The notes: generated from the sequence alone by a model not told the origin. Numbered from the stretch's first letter, positions 44,114-54,109 are shown. The stretch is 64,000 bases of DNA from an uncultured Pseudomonadota bacterium (GCA_903918375.1 CAIXED010000008.1:1-64000); one strand, 5' to 3'. Numbers and translations are program-made.

Positions 44114-44893
44114 TTAAGAGAAATTTCTGCCGTAAAAGATTTCAGCCATTTCGTCTTGCAACTGTTCTTGAATTTCTTGTTTTTCGTCTTCGCTGAAATT
44201 ACTTTCTTTTTCAAACAAGTAATTTTCCAACTCAGTTTCTTTCAACATCATTTTGGTGTGAAAAATGTTTTCTTGATAAACATTCACGTCAATCATTTGG
44301 TAAAGCTCTTTGGTGCTTTCCGCGATGTAGTTTTGGATTGAGTTGATTTTGTGGTCGATATAATGTTTTTGACCTGAAACATCACGGGTAAAACCACGCA
44401 CACGGTAATCCATAATCACGATGTCAGACTCGAAGCTGTGAATTAGATAATTCAAGGCTTTTAAAGGTGAAATCTGGCCGCAAGTTGAAACGTCAATATC
44501 GGCACGGAAAGTACAAATATCGGTATCTGGATGGCTTTCTGGATAGGTGTGAACAGTGATATGACTTTTATCCAAATGCGCCAAAATGGTATCTGGCAGA
44601 GGGCCTGGCGAATCAGAGTTCATCCCAGCAGGAATAACGGCACCTTCTGAAATCAACATGGTGACGCTGGCACCTTGTGGGTCGTAATCTTGATGAGCAA
44701 TATTGAGAATCTGTGCACCAATAATATTAGCGACATCTTTCAAAATCTGGGTTAAACGCTTAGCGTTATAAGCTTCGTCGATGTATTCGATGTAGGCTTT
44801 TTCTTGCTCTTTAGGTGCGTAGCAAACATCGTAAATGTTAAAGCTCAAAGATTTAGTCAGGTTATTAAACCCGTGTAACTGTAACTTGCTCAA
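44114..44893 (-). CDS. speD: S-adenosylmethionine decarboxylase (proenzyme, E. coli type)
   Basis: 259 residues, the long type. Self-cleavage is expected between Lys109 and Ser110 in [17 protein letters not shown], making the pyruvoyl group. [20 protein letters not shown] is the downstream active-site block. It provides decarboxylated SAM for spermidine. The start is TTG (44893), 8 nt after GAGGG at the end of the OsmC gene, 4 bp from its stop, so the two form an operon. Confidence 0.94.
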   Translation of the reverse strand: MSKLQLHGFNNLTKSLSFNIYDVCYAPKEQEKAYIEYIDEAYNAKRLTQILKDVANIIGAQILNIAHQDYDPQGASVTMLISEGAVIPAGMNSDSPGPLPDTILAHLDKSHITVHTYPESHPDTDICTFRADIDVSTCGQISPLKALNYLIHSFESDIVIMDYRVRGFTRDVSGQKHYIDHKINSIQNYIAESTKELYQMIDVNVYQENIFHTKMMLKETELENYLFEKESNFSEDEKQEIQEQLQDEMAEIFYGRNFS

Positions 44894-44897
44894 CTAA

Positions 44898-45317
44898 TTA
44901 ACCCTCTAAAATTTCAAAATCATGACTTATTTCCACACCTGCATTGCCAAGCATAATCGAAGCAGAGCAATATTTTTCGGCAGATAATCTAACTGCACGC
45001 TCTACTGCTGATGCCGACAATTGATTGCCGCTAACCTTAAAGTGCAAGTGAATTTTGGTAAACACACTCGGCACGCTGTCAGCACGTTCAGCGCTTAATT
45101 CGGCAACACAGCCGCTTACATCGTGCCGACCTTTTTGCAAAATATCGATCACATCAAAAGAAGAACAACCACCGACACCCAGTAAAATCATTTCCATAGG
45201 TCTAACACCAATGTTACGACCACCATGATCTGGCGGGCCGTCCATAATGACAGCATGACCGCTGCCGGATTCGCCGACAAACATTCTGCCATCGACCCAT
45301 TTAACCGTTGCTTGCAT
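44898..45317 (-). CDS. OsmC family protein (YhfA-like)
   Basis: 139 residues from ATG 45317 with GGAAGT ahead. The motif LLGVGGCSSFDVIDIL has the first family Cys and AEKYCSASIMLG the second. OsmC proteins are thiol peroxidases; the YhfA branch has no firm role. It is immediately upstream of speD. Confidence 0.85.
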   Translation of the reverse strand: MQATVKWVDGRMFVGESGSGHAVIMDGPPDHGGRNIGVRPMEMILLGVGGCSSFDVIDILQKGRHDVSGCVAELSAERADSVPSVFTKIHLHFKVSGNQLSASAVERAVRLSAEKYCSASIMLGNAGVEISHDFEILEG

Positions 45318-45482
45318 GTTGACTTCCAAACTAAAAAAATGCTGCGGATTTTACAACGATACTATCAATCACATTTATTTTTTTACGTGATTGCCTAGAC
45401 GTTGCAAAATTTCGCCACAAAAATTGGCTGATAGCGCAGTTTACAGAAATTAATTTACAAGATTATTAAAAGCCAATTTGCC

Positions 45483-45532
45483 AAAAGTGTGGCATATGCC
45501 ACACTTTTACAAGATTATTGTGTCATATGACA
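45483..45532 (+). promoter_or_regulatory. Two related palindromes upstream of the 45710 gene
   Basis: A perfect 26-bp palindrome at 45483-45508 (core GTGTGGCATATGCCACAC) and a second at 45521-45532 (TGTCATATGACA) share the pattern TGTGkCATATGmCA. Their centres are 31 bp apart, about three helical turns. They look like two sites for one dimeric regulator. No other gene lies in the 380-bp gap 45330-45709. The regulator is unknown. Confidence 0.6.
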
Positions 45533-45709
45533 TAGTTTAATTAAATCAATCACTTAATTCACAAACTGCGACAATTAGCCGCATTTTATAAATACTCAAA
45601 AACCGTTAATCTGTATCTCACCAACTGCAAGCAACCCAGCAATTCACCTAGCTGATGCAGCTCTGAAACTGTTAATTGGAATTGGTTTTCTCCCCCAAGG
45701 AGAGCCGAC

Positions 45710-46168
45710 ATGGATGTTCCCTTACAAACAGCCCGTCTGATACCCAAAAAATCAGCTCTCACCATCACTGGAATTTTGGATATGGATCATCCTAATCTAC
45801 CCTCCGCATCAATAGACAACGCCATCGAACAATTAAGAAACCTAATCAACGGCTCACCAAAACATCGCGTTTTAAACCTAGCCAATCTGATTAATCAGCT
45901 TTATCAATCCCCAAACTGGCCGCAAATCCATTCAGAAATTTGTAACCAACATTTACTATCGATGGGCCAAATCTCTTTATTAATAGGTATCTCCAGAAAC
46001 AAAGCTCTGATTTCTGCCAATTACCAAGCGTTTTTGCCTAATTCCTACAATATCCTTTATCAACTCTCATTTTTGAACCAAAAACAATTAGAGCGCCACA
46101 CCCAAACCGGCTCCATTCATCCTGCTATGAATCTAACCGCTGCGAAAAAAATTAAAAACAACGCTTAA
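45710..46168 (+). CDS. Unrecognised protein
   Basis: 152 residues, ATG with AAGGAGAG ahead, a strong ribosome site. The N-terminal part is helical. The C-terminal part FLPNSYNILYQLSFLNQKQL followed by GSIHPAMNLTAAKKI resembles the 'LP.s...LYeL..L......G.I.P.mt...a' segment seen in some DNA-associated proteins of phage and plasmid origin. No catalytic motif is evident. The upstream palindromes suggest it is tightly controlled. Confidence 0.6.
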   Translation: MDVPLQTARLIPKKSALTITGILDMDHPNLPSASIDNAIEQLRNLINGSPKHRVLNLANLINQLYQSPNWPQIHSEICNQHLLSMGQISLLIGISRNKALISANYQAFLPNSYNILYQLSFLNQKQLERHTQTGSIHPAMNLTAAKKIKNNA

Positions 46169-46223
46169 TACCTAGTTTGGCAACTGATGTTACTCGGCAA
46201 TTTCAGTCATTCTTGGATATAGC

Positions 46224-46251
46224 CGTCATTCCCGCGAAGGCGGGAATGACG
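46224..46251. repeat. REP-like hairpin
   Basis: CGTCATTCCCGC, loop GAAG, GCGGGAATGACG: a perfect 12-bp stem of the CGTCATTCCCGCG type dispersed widely in proteobacterial genomes. Confidence 0.75.
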
Positions 46252-46379
46252 AAGCCAATAGCAATGACCAAGTCAATCATGTTGAAGGTAAGCCTGTGGC
46301 TTTATAGATGACTATTTGGGTTTAAAAACATAGAGCTTTAAAAAAATCAGTCCTGTATTTAATTGTCTTAACATTTGGT

Positions 46380-46459
46380 TTTGTCATTCCGTTAGGAATC
46401 CCTTGAACTCTAAGTGATTCAATACCTTTAAAATCAAGCGATCCCTACGGGATGACAAA
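46380..46459. repeat. Inverted repeat pair, MITE-like
   Basis: TTGTCATTCCGTTAGGAATC near 46381 recurs inverted as GATCCCTACGGGATGACAA near 46440-46458, with about 40 bp between. The pair shares the GTCATTCC core with the nearby hairpin. No gene is seen in 46169-46586. Confidence 0.6.
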
Positions 46460-46586
46460 CAAGTGGATCAGCAATTTCAAACAATACCTTTCCAGAGTTG
46501 ATCACATGCTTTTGCGTTAAAAACATAATTACTTCGTAACGTCAGTTGGTAAGATTAAGATAATTTCTTATCTAACAGCGCCCACC

Positions 46587-47828
46587 ATGAAAACCCACCA
46601 CCGCCTACTGCTCAGCCTATTACTCGGCATTTGCGCCGGCCTTGCCTTACATCCCTACGCGCAACTGGAATGGCTGCAAAACTTAAATCGCTACCTGCTC
46701 GAACCGATTGGCCAACTATTTTTGCGGCTGATTTTCATGGTGGTCGTACCAATGGTGATGAGCGGTTTGATCCTCGGCGTGTTTCAACTCAGCAATCATC
46801 AGGGCTTAGCCAAAGTCTCTCAACGCACCTTGTTTTTTACCTTACTCGCCAGCTCAGCCTCGGTGATTATTGGCGTCGGCCTAGTCAATCTGGCACAACC
46901 GGGCATCGGTTTAGACATTGCCCAAATCAGCGCCGACAGCAGCGGAGTCGCAAAAATCCAAACCAACGCTGCACAAGCCAAACCCATCGTCCAATCATTG
47001 CTAGAAATCATCCCCAAAAACCCATTTACCGCCGCAAGCCAAGCCTTAGACGGTGAAATGTTGGCGCTGATGTTTTTTTCACTGGCATTCGGCGCAGCCT
47101 TAGCCAACAGCCAATCGCACAAAACCTCGCGCTGGGTTGAGTTATTAGAAGAATGCTATGCCGCTTGTTTATTAGTCGTCGATACCGCGATGAAACTAGC
47201 GCCAGCCGCCGTGTTTGCACTGGTATTTCAATCGACCTTTAAATTTGGCTACCAGATTTTATTTTCGCTGGGGTTTTATGTCTTGATTGTGGTGTTGGGT
47301 TTATTTTTGCAACAAACTTTGGTCTACAGCTTGCTGTTAAAAGTCTTTACCCGCATCAAGCCATTAGCGTTTTTCCGCCAGTGCCGCGACATTTACCTAT
47401 ACGCCTTCGCCACCGCCTCATCCAACGCCACCTTGCCGCGCTCATTAGAACTGGCCGAGCAACAATTAAACATCCGCCCAGAAATCGCCCGTTTCGTTTT
47501 AACCATCGGCTCCACCGCCAACCAAAACGGCACTGCCTTATTTGAAGGCATTACCGTATTATTTTTGGCTCAAGTTTACGGCGTCGATTTATCGCTAGGC
47601 CAACAAGTCCAAGTAGTCATGATGTCAATTTTGGCCGGCATCGGCACCGCTGGCGTCCCTGGCGGTTCGTTACCGTTGATTATGATTTTGACTCAGCAAG
47701 TCGGAATTCCGGCTGAGGGCATGGGGCTGATTCTTGGTGTCGATCGCTTTCTGGATATGTGCCGCACCACATTGAATGTCAGTGGTGATTTGGTGATTGC
47801 GGCCTTGGTGAATGAAAAAGTCGATTGA
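46587..47828 (+). CDS. Dicarboxylate/amino acid:cation symporter (SDF family)
   Basis: 413 residues. LIFMVVVPMVMSGLILGVFQ, the Ser-rich ATASSNATLPRSL loop, TANQNGTALFEGI (the NxxGT-type substrate motif), GTAGVPGGSLPLI and DRFLDMCRTTLNVSGDL are DctA/GltP hallmarks. It imports C4-dicarboxylates or glutamate with Na+ or H+. Which substrate cannot be decided; gltP/dctA symbols are withheld. Confidence 0.92.
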   Translation: MKTHHRLLLSLLLGICAGLALHPYAQLEWLQNLNRYLLEPIGQLFLRLIFMVVVPMVMSGLILGVFQLSNHQGLAKVSQRTLFFTLLASSASVIIGVGLVNLAQPGIGLDIAQISADSSGVAKIQTNAAQAKPIVQSLLEIIPKNPFTAASQALDGEMLALMFFSLAFGAALANSQSHKTSRWVELLEECYAACLLVVDTAMKLAPAAVFALVFQSTFKFGYQILFSLGFYVLIVVLGLFLQQTLVYSLLLKVFTRIKPLAFFRQCRDIYLYAFATASSNATLPRSLELAEQQLNIRPEIARFVLTIGSTANQNGTALFEGITVLFLAQVYGVDLSLGQQVQVVMMSILAGIGTAGVPGGSLPLIMILTQQVGIPAEGMGLILGVDRFLDMCRTTLNVSGDLVIAALVNEKVD

Positions 47829-47829
47829 T

Positions 47830-47885
47830 TCCGGATTTAACGCGACTATAATCCGAATTTAACGCATTCAAAATCCAAATTTAAC
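47830..47885 (+). repeat. Three 22-bp tandem repeats upstream of the ATPase gene
   Basis: TCCGGATTTAACGC (47830), TCCGAATTTAACGC (47852) and TCCAAATTTAAC (47874) occur at exact 22-bp steps, two helical turns apart, in the 65-bp gap before the ATG at 47894. The 5'-most copy is the most GC-rich. They could be operator copies for a regulator bound on one face. The repeat starts 2 bp after the symporter stop. Confidence 0.6.
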
Positions 47886-47893
47886 AAATCAAA

Positions 47894-49138
47894 ATGACCA
47901 CATCGTCAACCAATCAATTACCTGCACTTTTACCCCGCCACCTTTCGCAATCGGTGCTAGAGGCTATGCAAGACACGCCAGCGGTTTTGATTAATGGGCC
48001 AAGACAAAGTGGCAAAACTACCTTAGCCAAACAATGTGCTCCGAATTTACCTTATTACACGCTTGATGATCCGACACTATTAAATGCTGTTCGTGCTGAT
48101 CCACTAGGTTTTGTGCAACAACTTGATCGAGCGATCATTGATGAAGTGCAACGCGCACCGGAATTGTTACTGGCATTAAAGCTGAGTATCGACCAAAATC
48201 GACGGCCAGGACGTTTTTTGCTGACTGGTTCGGCAAATTTAATGGCTTTACCTCAAGTTTCAGAAAGTTTGGCGGGGCGAATTGAAATCCTGACCTTGCT
48301 GCCATTATCTCAAGCAGAATTAAATCAACATCCTAGCCAGTTTCTACAATCGGCGTTAACGCAAACTTGGCCTCTGCAAGCCTCCTCAACATTCAACAGT
48401 CAATTAACTGAACAAGTGTTAACCGGCGGCTTTCCTGAAATGCAGCAACGCAGCGAAGCATCTCGACGACAAGCTTGGGCGAGGGCTTATACCACCACCT
48501 TAGTTGAACGCGATATTCGCGACCTTGCTCAACTTGAACAGATTCGCCAAGTACCACAGCTATTAGCCATTGCCGCAGAACTCAGCGGTCAATTGATCAA
48601 CCTCACCCAAATCGGTGGTCAAATTGGCTTAGATGCAAAAACGGTTGCGAAATACCTGGATTTATTAGAGCGTTTATTTTTGATACGGCGACTACCTGCT
48701 TGGAGCCGCAATCATCTGAAACGGTTGACTAAAACCCCTAAGCTACATTTTATCGATTCTGGCTTGCAATCGACGCTGACAGGTCTGACTGCTGATAAGG
48801 TGTTTATAGATCGCAGTCGTTTTGGCGCAACATTAGAAACTTGGGTTTACGGGGAATTATTGAAAATCTTGAGTTTGACGCCTGAACCTTGGTTTCTATC
48901 CCATTATCGGGACAATTTAAAGCACGAAGTGGATTTTGTCTTGGAATCACCATCGCAACAAGTGCTAGGTATCGAAGTGAAAGCGGCTGCGAGCGTCCAA
49001 ATACAAGATTTTAAAAATCTGCGTGTTTTACGCGAACATTGTGGCAAGCAATTTGTATCAGGCATTGTGCTTTATAACGGCAATCATGCTATTTCATTTG
49101 GCGAACAATTCTGGGCGATACCATTACAGATGCTGTAA
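47894..49138 (+). CDS. AAA ATPase with C-terminal DUF4143 domain
   Basis: 414 residues. Walker A GPRQSGKTTL (35-44), Walker B RAIIDEVQRAP, sensor LLTGSANL (77-105 region), then the DUF4143 nuclease-like part (YRDNLKHEVDFVLE and GIEVKAA). The HEVDFVLE...EVK pattern recalls a PD-(D/E)xK core. Such proteins are widespread in bacteria with unclear roles, often accessory. Function unproven. Confidence 0.85.
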   Translation: MTTSSTNQLPALLPRHLSQSVLEAMQDTPAVLINGPRQSGKTTLAKQCAPNLPYYTLDDPTLLNAVRADPLGFVQQLDRAIIDEVQRAPELLLALKLSIDQNRRPGRFLLTGSANLMALPQVSESLAGRIEILTLLPLSQAELNQHPSQFLQSALTQTWPLQASSTFNSQLTEQVLTGGFPEMQQRSEASRRQAWARAYTTTLVERDIRDLAQLEQIRQVPQLLAIAAELSGQLINLTQIGGQIGLDAKTVAKYLDLLERLFLIRRLPAWSRNHLKRLTKTPKLHFIDSGLQSTLTGLTADKVFIDRSRFGATLETWVYGELLKILSLTPEPWFLSHYRDNLKHEVDFVLESPSQQVLGIEVKAAASVQIQDFKNLRVLREHCGKQFVSGIVLYNGNHAISFGEQFWAIPLQML

Positions 49139-49178
49139 AGCGCTCCACCTGTGCGAAGCGCGTTACTTAATAGCAGTA

Positions 49179-49661
49179 TCAATCTCTAAAATTATTAAAC
49201 TGCAACGGCTGTTCTAAATCCTCGGCTCTCAGCATTTGGATTACTTCCTGCAAGTCATCGCGTTTTTTGCCAGTCACACGGACTTTATCGCCGTTGATAG
49301 CCGCTTGAACTTTGAGTTTTTTGTCTTTAATCAACTTCACCACTTTTTTCGCAAACTCGCTGCTAAGACCTTGTTTTAAGGTAATGGTTTGTTGAGCGGT
49401 TTTGCCGGTGTCTTGGATTTTACCGGTTTCCAAACTGCCAATATCGATGCCACGTTTGCCCATTTTGGCGAATAAAATCGGCAACATTTGTTGGAGCTGG
49501 AAGGTTGATTCGGCTTTCATAATGATTTCTTCGTCTTTATGCTCAAACTCGGCATTAGAGCCTTTGAAATCAAAGCGAGTGGAGACTTCTTTGTTGGCTT
49601 GGTCAACCGCGTTGGTAATTTCGTGACCGTCAATTTCCGAAACAATATCAAATGAAGGCAT
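49179..49661 (-). CDS. yajQ: YajQ family nucleotide/nucleic-acid-binding protein
   Basis: 160 residues. MPSFDIVSEIDGHEITNAVD, STRFDFKGS and VQAAINGDKVRVTGKKRDDL match YajQ (UPF0234). Some members bind cyclic di-GMP and act with transcription factors. Full length. Confidence 0.93.
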   Translation of the reverse strand: MPSFDIVSEIDGHEITNAVDQANKEVSTRFDFKGSNAEFEHKDEEIIMKAESTFQLQQMLPILFAKMGKRGIDIGSLETGKIQDTGKTAQQTITLKQGLSSEFAKKVVKLIKDKKLKVQAAINGDKVRVTGKKRDDLQEVIQMLRAEDLEQPLQFNNFRD

Positions 49662-49786
49662 GTTGCTAACTCGTTGTAAAAATAGGGTGCGCCACTATAA
49701 AAGCCTTGAGGGGATTATTCAACCTGTCATAGCCTATTGGCCTACGTTATAATTCGGGCATTTTTCACTAATCAAGTGGTCCGAAC

Positions 49787-50701
49787 GTGTCGACTAGCAA
49801 AAACGATGTCTCTACTTTTCAGGGCCTGATTTTGACCTTGCAAGAATACTGGTCGAATCAGGGCTGTGTGTTATTACAACCTTTAGATCAAGAAGTGGGG
49901 GCGGGGACTTTTCATCCAGCCACTTTTTTACGCGCAATTGGCCCTGAGCCTTGGAATACCGCTTATGTGCAGCCTTCGCGCCGTCCAACCGATGGTCGTT
50001 ATGGTGAAAATCCTAACCGTTTGCAGCATTACTACCAGTTTCAGGTGATGATGAAGCCATCGCCAGCCAATATCCAAGAGTTGTATTTGGGTTCTTTGCG
50101 GCACTTGGGCTTGGATTTGTTGGAACACGATATTCGCTTTGTTGAAGATAACTGGGAATCACCGACCTTGGGCGCGTGGGGCTTGGGCTGGGAAGTTTGG
50201 CTGAACGGCATGGAAGTCACGCAGTTTACTTATTTCCAACAAGTCGGCGGCTTGGAATGTAAGCCAGTAACCGGTGAAATTACTTATGGCTTGGAACGGA
50301 TTGCGATGTATTTGCAGGGCGTGGAAAGCGTATTTGATTTGGTTTGGACGCGCGGCCCGCAAGGGGTTGTGACTTATGGCGATGTGTTCCATCAAAACGA
50401 AGTGGAAATGTCGGAGTTTAACTTCGACCATGCCAATGTCGATTTCTTGTTCCAATGTTTTGACACTTACGAGCGCGAATGCTTGATGTTGTTGGAAAAA
50501 AACCTGCCGCTACCTGCTTATGAAATGGTGTTAAAAGCCTCGCATTCGTTCAACTTGCTGGATGCCCGTCATGCGATTTCAGTCACCGAGCGCCAACGCT
50601 TTATTTTGCGAGTGCGTAATTTAGCCAAATCGGTTGCTGAAGCTTATTACAACCGCCGCGAAGCCTTGGGCTTTCCGATTCTTGCCAGACAGGGAGCGTA
50701 A
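49787..50701 (+). CDS. glyQ: Glycyl-tRNA synthetase, alpha subunit
   Basis: 304 residues, class II type. [40 protein letters not shown] and [20 protein letters not shown] are GlyQ motifs. It forms the alpha2beta2 enzyme with GlyS and contains the catalytic core. The start is GTG at 49787. The stop is 2 bp before glyS. Confidence 0.96.
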   Translation: MSTSKNDVSTFQGLILTLQEYWSNQGCVLLQPLDQEVGAGTFHPATFLRAIGPEPWNTAYVQPSRRPTDGRYGENPNRLQHYYQFQVMMKPSPANIQELYLGSLRHLGLDLLEHDIRFVEDNWESPTLGAWGLGWEVWLNGMEVTQFTYFQQVGGLECKPVTGEITYGLERIAMYLQGVESVFDLVWTRGPQGVVTYGDVFHQNEVEMSEFNFDHANVDFLFQCFDTYERECLMLLEKNLPLPAYEMVLKASHSFNLLDARHAISVTERQRFILRVRNLAKSVAEAYYNRREALGFPILARQGA

Positions 50702-50703
50702 TC

Positions 50704-52773
50704 ATGACCACTAGCAATCATTTATTATTTGAACTGGGCTGCGAAGAATTACCGCCTAAATCCCTGAAAAAACTCAGCCAAGCCTTGCTAGACAATATGT
50801 TGGCAGGTTTGAAAGAAGCTGATTTAGGTTTTAGCGATGCAAAAGCCTATGCCACACCACGCCGTTTAGCGGTGATTATTGAAGATTTAATCAGCTTTCA
50901 GCCGGATAAAGTCGTGGAAAAACGCGGCCCAGCGATTCAAGCCGCATTCGACGCCGAAGGCAATCCAAGCAAAGCAGCACAAGGTTTTGCCGCCAGCTGT
51001 GGCGCTAGTTTTGAACAACTAGAGCGCTTAAAAACCGATAAAGGCGAATGGCTGGTGTTTAACCAAGCGGTTAAAGGCCAAGCAACAGTGAATTTAATCC
51101 CTGAGATTATTCGTAAAAGCCTTGGCAATTTGCCGATTGCGAAACGGATGCGCTGGGGTAATTCGGATTTTGAATTTGCTCGTCCGGTGCATTGGGCGGT
51201 TTTGTTGTTTGGTGCCGATGTAATCGACAGCGAGATTTTAGGTGTTAATACCGGTCGCGAAAGCTGGGGACACCGTTTTCATGCGCCGAAAGCGTTAAGC
51301 ATTGCCACGCCAAACGATTATTTGGCTACATTGTTTGAACAAGGCAAAGTGATTGCTGATTTTGAACAGCGCAAAGTGATTATTCGCGATGCGGCTAATC
51401 AAGCGGCGGCGAAAGTGGGTGGTTCGGCGCATATTGAAGAAGATTTGTTAGAAGAAATCGCGGCTTTGAATGAATGGCCGGTGCCAGTAGTCGGTAATTT
51501 CGACGCGCGGTTTTTGGAATTGCCAATGGAGGTTTTAATCACCACCATGCAATCCAACCAAAAATATTTTCCGGTTAAAAATGCACAAGGCGGTTTGTTG
51601 CCGCACTTTATTACTTTCAGCAATATCGAAAGTAACAATCCAGCGTCGATTCAGCATGGTAATGAGCGGGTGATTTTGCCGCGTTTATCGGATGCAGAAT
51701 TTTTCTGGAAACAGGATCGTAAACAGTCGTTGGCGGATCGCGTTGAGAGTTTATCGACGATTGTGTTCCAAAAAGATTTGGGCACTTTGGCGGATAAAAC
51801 CCAGCGGGTTGTCAGTTTGTCGGGTTTGATTGCCGAACAATTGGGCGCGGATGTGGCTTTAACTCAACGTGCGGCTTTGTTGGCTAAAACCGATTTGATG
51901 ACCAATATGGTTGGTGAATTTGCCAATCTGCAAGGCATTATGGGCCGCTATTACGCGGTGGCAGATGGCGAAAATCCTGAAGTAGCGATTGCTTTGGAAG
52001 AGCATTACTTCCCAAAACAGTCGGGCGGCGCGACCCCAAGCACTTTAATCGGTCAGATTTTGTCTTTGGCTGAAAAAATCGACACTTTGAGCGGCATTTT
52101 TAGTGCTGGCTTAATCCCAACTGGCGATAAAGATCCGTATGCTTTACGCCGCGCGACTTTAGGTATTTTGCGAGTATTGATCGAAAACGGCATTGCTTTG
52201 GATGTGGTGAGCTTGTTGGATAGTGCTTTGGCGCAATTCAGCCACAGCTTTAACCACGCCGAAACCCGTCAACGGATTATTGATTTTATCTTTGACCGTT
52301 TAAAAGGTTATAGCTTGGATCAAGGCTTTAGCGCAGATGAGTTTGAAGCCGTATTGGCAGTCAACCCAACCCAACCTTTGGACTTTATGTTGCGGTTACG
52401 GGCTGTGAAAGCCTTTAGACAGTTGCCAGAAGCGGAAAGCTTGGCGGCAGCGAATAAACGGATTATCAATATTTTGAAAAAATCCGATCAAGCCATCTCT
52501 GAGGAAATTGGTAGTTTGGTTGAAGTGGCGGAGAAAAATCTGTTGGCGGCTGCCGAAGCCTCAAATGCCGATATTTTGCCGTTATTAGCTGAACAAAATT
52601 ACCCAATGGCTTTGACGCGCTTGGCGCAGTTACGCGATCAAGTTGATGCGTTTTTTGATCAAGTCATGGTCAATACCGATGATTTGGCTTTGCGTAACAG
52701 TCGTTTGGCTTTATTGGCGATGCTGTCCAACCAGTTCTTGAAAATCGCTGATATTTCTAAACTGCAATCGTGA
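50704..52773 (+). CDS. glyS: Glycyl-tRNA synthetase, beta subunit
   Basis: 689 residues, as in E. coli. LLFELGCEELPPKSLKKLSQ at the start, LAKTDLMTNMVGEFANLQGI (HD-like domain) and DPYALRRATLGILRVL are family features. It supplies tRNA recognition. Stop overlaps the gmhB start (GTGA). Confidence 0.96.
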   Translation: MTTSNHLLFELGCEELPPKSLKKLSQALLDNMLAGLKEADLGFSDAKAYATPRRLAVIIEDLISFQPDKVVEKRGPAIQAAFDAEGNPSKAAQGFAASCGASFEQLERLKTDKGEWLVFNQAVKGQATVNLIPEIIRKSLGNLPIAKRMRWGNSDFEFARPVHWAVLLFGADVIDSEILGVNTGRESWGHRFHAPKALSIATPNDYLATLFEQGKVIADFEQRKVIIRDAANQAAAKVGGSAHIEEDLLEEIAALNEWPVPVVGNFDARFLELPMEVLITTMQSNQKYFPVKNAQGGLLPHFITFSNIESNNPASIQHGNERVILPRLSDAEFFWKQDRKQSLADRVESLSTIVFQKDLGTLADKTQRVVSLSGLIAEQLGADVALTQRAALLAKTDLMTNMVGEFANLQGIMGRYYAVADGENPEVAIALEEHYFPKQSGGATPSTLIGQILSLAEKIDTLSGIFSAGLIPTGDKDPYALRRATLGILRVLIENGIALDVVSLLDSALAQFSHSFNHAETRQRIIDFIFDRLKGYSLDQGFSADEFEAVLAVNPTQPLDFMLRLRAVKAFRQLPEAESLAAANKRIINILKKSDQAISEEIGSLVEVAEKNLLAAAEASNADILPLLAEQNYPMALTRLAQLRDQVDAFFDQVMVNTDDLALRNSRLALLAMLSNQFLKIADISKLQS

Positions 52774-53312
52774 CCGAGCGTTACCTTATCTTGGATCGGG
52801 ACGGCGTGATTAACGCCGATTCCGACGCCTTTATTAAATCGCCTGATGAATGGCTGCCGATAAGCGGTAGCCTTGAGGCGATTGCCTTACTCAATCAACA
52901 TGGCTTTAAAGTCGTGGTAATTACCAATCAGTCGGGGATTGCCAGAGGCTTGTTTGATTTGGACACTTTATCGGCAATCCACGCCAAAATGCAGCAGATG
53001 CTGGCCGATGTCGGTGGCAAGATTGAAGCGATCTATTTCTGCCCACATGGGCCGCAAGATGATTGTGTTTGCCGTAAACCTAAAACTGGCTTGTTTGAAC
53101 AATTTGCCGCTGATAAGCGAGTCGATTTGAACAATCTGTATTCGGTTGGCGATTCTTATCGCGATCTTGAAGCCAGTTTGGCGGTTGGCGCAAGACCTTT
53201 GCTGGTAAAAACCGGCAAAGGCTTAACCACGCTAAAAAACCATCCTCAACTCAATATTCCTATTTTTGAGCATCTTTATGACGCAGCAACCTACATCATC
53301 GCCCAGCGCTAA
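52770..53312 (+). CDS. gmhB: D-glycero-beta-D-manno-heptose-1,7-bisphosphate 7-phosphatase
   Basis: 180 residues, GTG start overlapping glyS. The HAD motif LDRDGVINAD (Asp9, Asp11), TNQSGIARG and the zinc loop FCPHGPQDDCVCRKP identify GmhB. It acts in ADP-heptose synthesis for LPS inner core. It overlaps plsC by 35 bp. Confidence 0.93.
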   Translation: MTERYLILDRDGVINADSDAFIKSPDEWLPISGSLEAIALLNQHGFKVVVITNQSGIARGLFDLDTLSAIHAKMQQMLADVGGKIEAIYFCPHGPQDDCVCRKPKTGLFEQFAADKRVDLNNLYSVGDSYRDLEASLAVGARPLLVKTGKGLTTLKNHPQLNIPIFEHLYDAATYIIAQR

Positions 53313-54027
53313 TTTCAAAGTTTATTTAGGCTCTACGCTGTTTTTTATCTACATTTTGCTCTCGACACCGATTGTCGGGATTTCGGTTTTATCCTGCATT
53401 ATTTTGCCGTTCTCAGTGCGCTATAAAATTGGCGATATTTGGATTAACTCGTTGTTGTTCATGCTGAAATTATGCTGTGGCTTGAGTTATGAAGTGCAAG
53501 GACTGGAAAATTTGCCTAGTGGCGCGGCCGTGATATTAAGTAAACATCAGTCGGCTTGGGAAACTTTGGCATTGCGACAATTTATTTCGCCACAAACTGC
53601 GGTACTGAAAAAATCACTATTGCAAATTCCGTTTGGCGGCTGGGCGCTGGCGACACTAAAACCGATCGCGATTGACCGTCAAAATCAAAAAGAAGCGCTG
53701 AAAATGTTACTGGAGCAGGGCGCTGCTCGTTTGCAAGAAGGCTTGTTTGTGCTGATTTTTCCAGAAGGCACTAGAGTTGCTCCTGGCAAGGTGAAAAAGT
53801 TTGGTGCTGGCGGTGCAATGCTGGCTCAGAAATCGGGCTTTCCGGTGGTGCCACTGGCACATAATGCCGGTGAATTTTGGCCACGGAATAGTTTTTTAAA
53901 ATATCCTGGCGTGATTAAAGTCAAAATTGGGCCAGTTATTTCGACTACCGATAAAAAATCCAAAGAAATTAATGCCGAAGCAGAAGCGTGGATTAATCAA
54001 GCGATGCAAGAAATTGCTAATCAATAA
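53278..54027 (+). CDS. plsC: 1-acyl-sn-glycerol-3-phosphate acyltransferase
   Basis: 249 residues from ATG 53278; TTG 53266 would add four. SKHQSAWET carries HxxxxE, the variant of the catalytic motif, and FPEGTR is the phosphate-binding motif. Membrane helices near the N-terminus. It makes phosphatidic acid. A hairpin terminator follows. Confidence 0.92.
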   Translation: MTQQPTSSPSANFKVYLGSTLFFIYILLSTPIVGISVLSCIILPFSVRYKIGDIWINSLLFMLKLCCGLSYEVQGLENLPSGAAVILSKHQSAWETLALRQFISPQTAVLKKSLLQIPFGGWALATLKPIAIDRQNQKEALKMLLEQGAARLQEGLFVLIFPEGTRVAPGKVKKFGAGGAMLAQKSGFPVVPLAHNAGEFWPRNSFLKYPGVIKVKIGPVISTTDKKSKEINAEAEAWINQAMQEIANQ

Positions 54028-54055
54028 GTTTAAATTTATTCCCCGCCTAAACGCA

Positions 54056-54083
54056 CAAGACCCACATAAAGTGGGTCTTGTTT
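54056..54083. terminator. Terminator after plsC
   Basis: CAAGACCCAC, loop ATAAA, GTGGGTCTTG, then TTT. It is near-identical in layout to the hairpin at 54459 and lies between plsC and the convergent lipoprotein. Confidence 0.8.
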
Positions 54084-54109
54084 CGATCTTTATAGCAAAA
54101 AACTAAAAC

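Noticed and set aside
43993-44214. 73-codon minus-strand frame
   Set aside because: It overlaps speD out of frame and is lysine-rich low-complexity sequence without a family.
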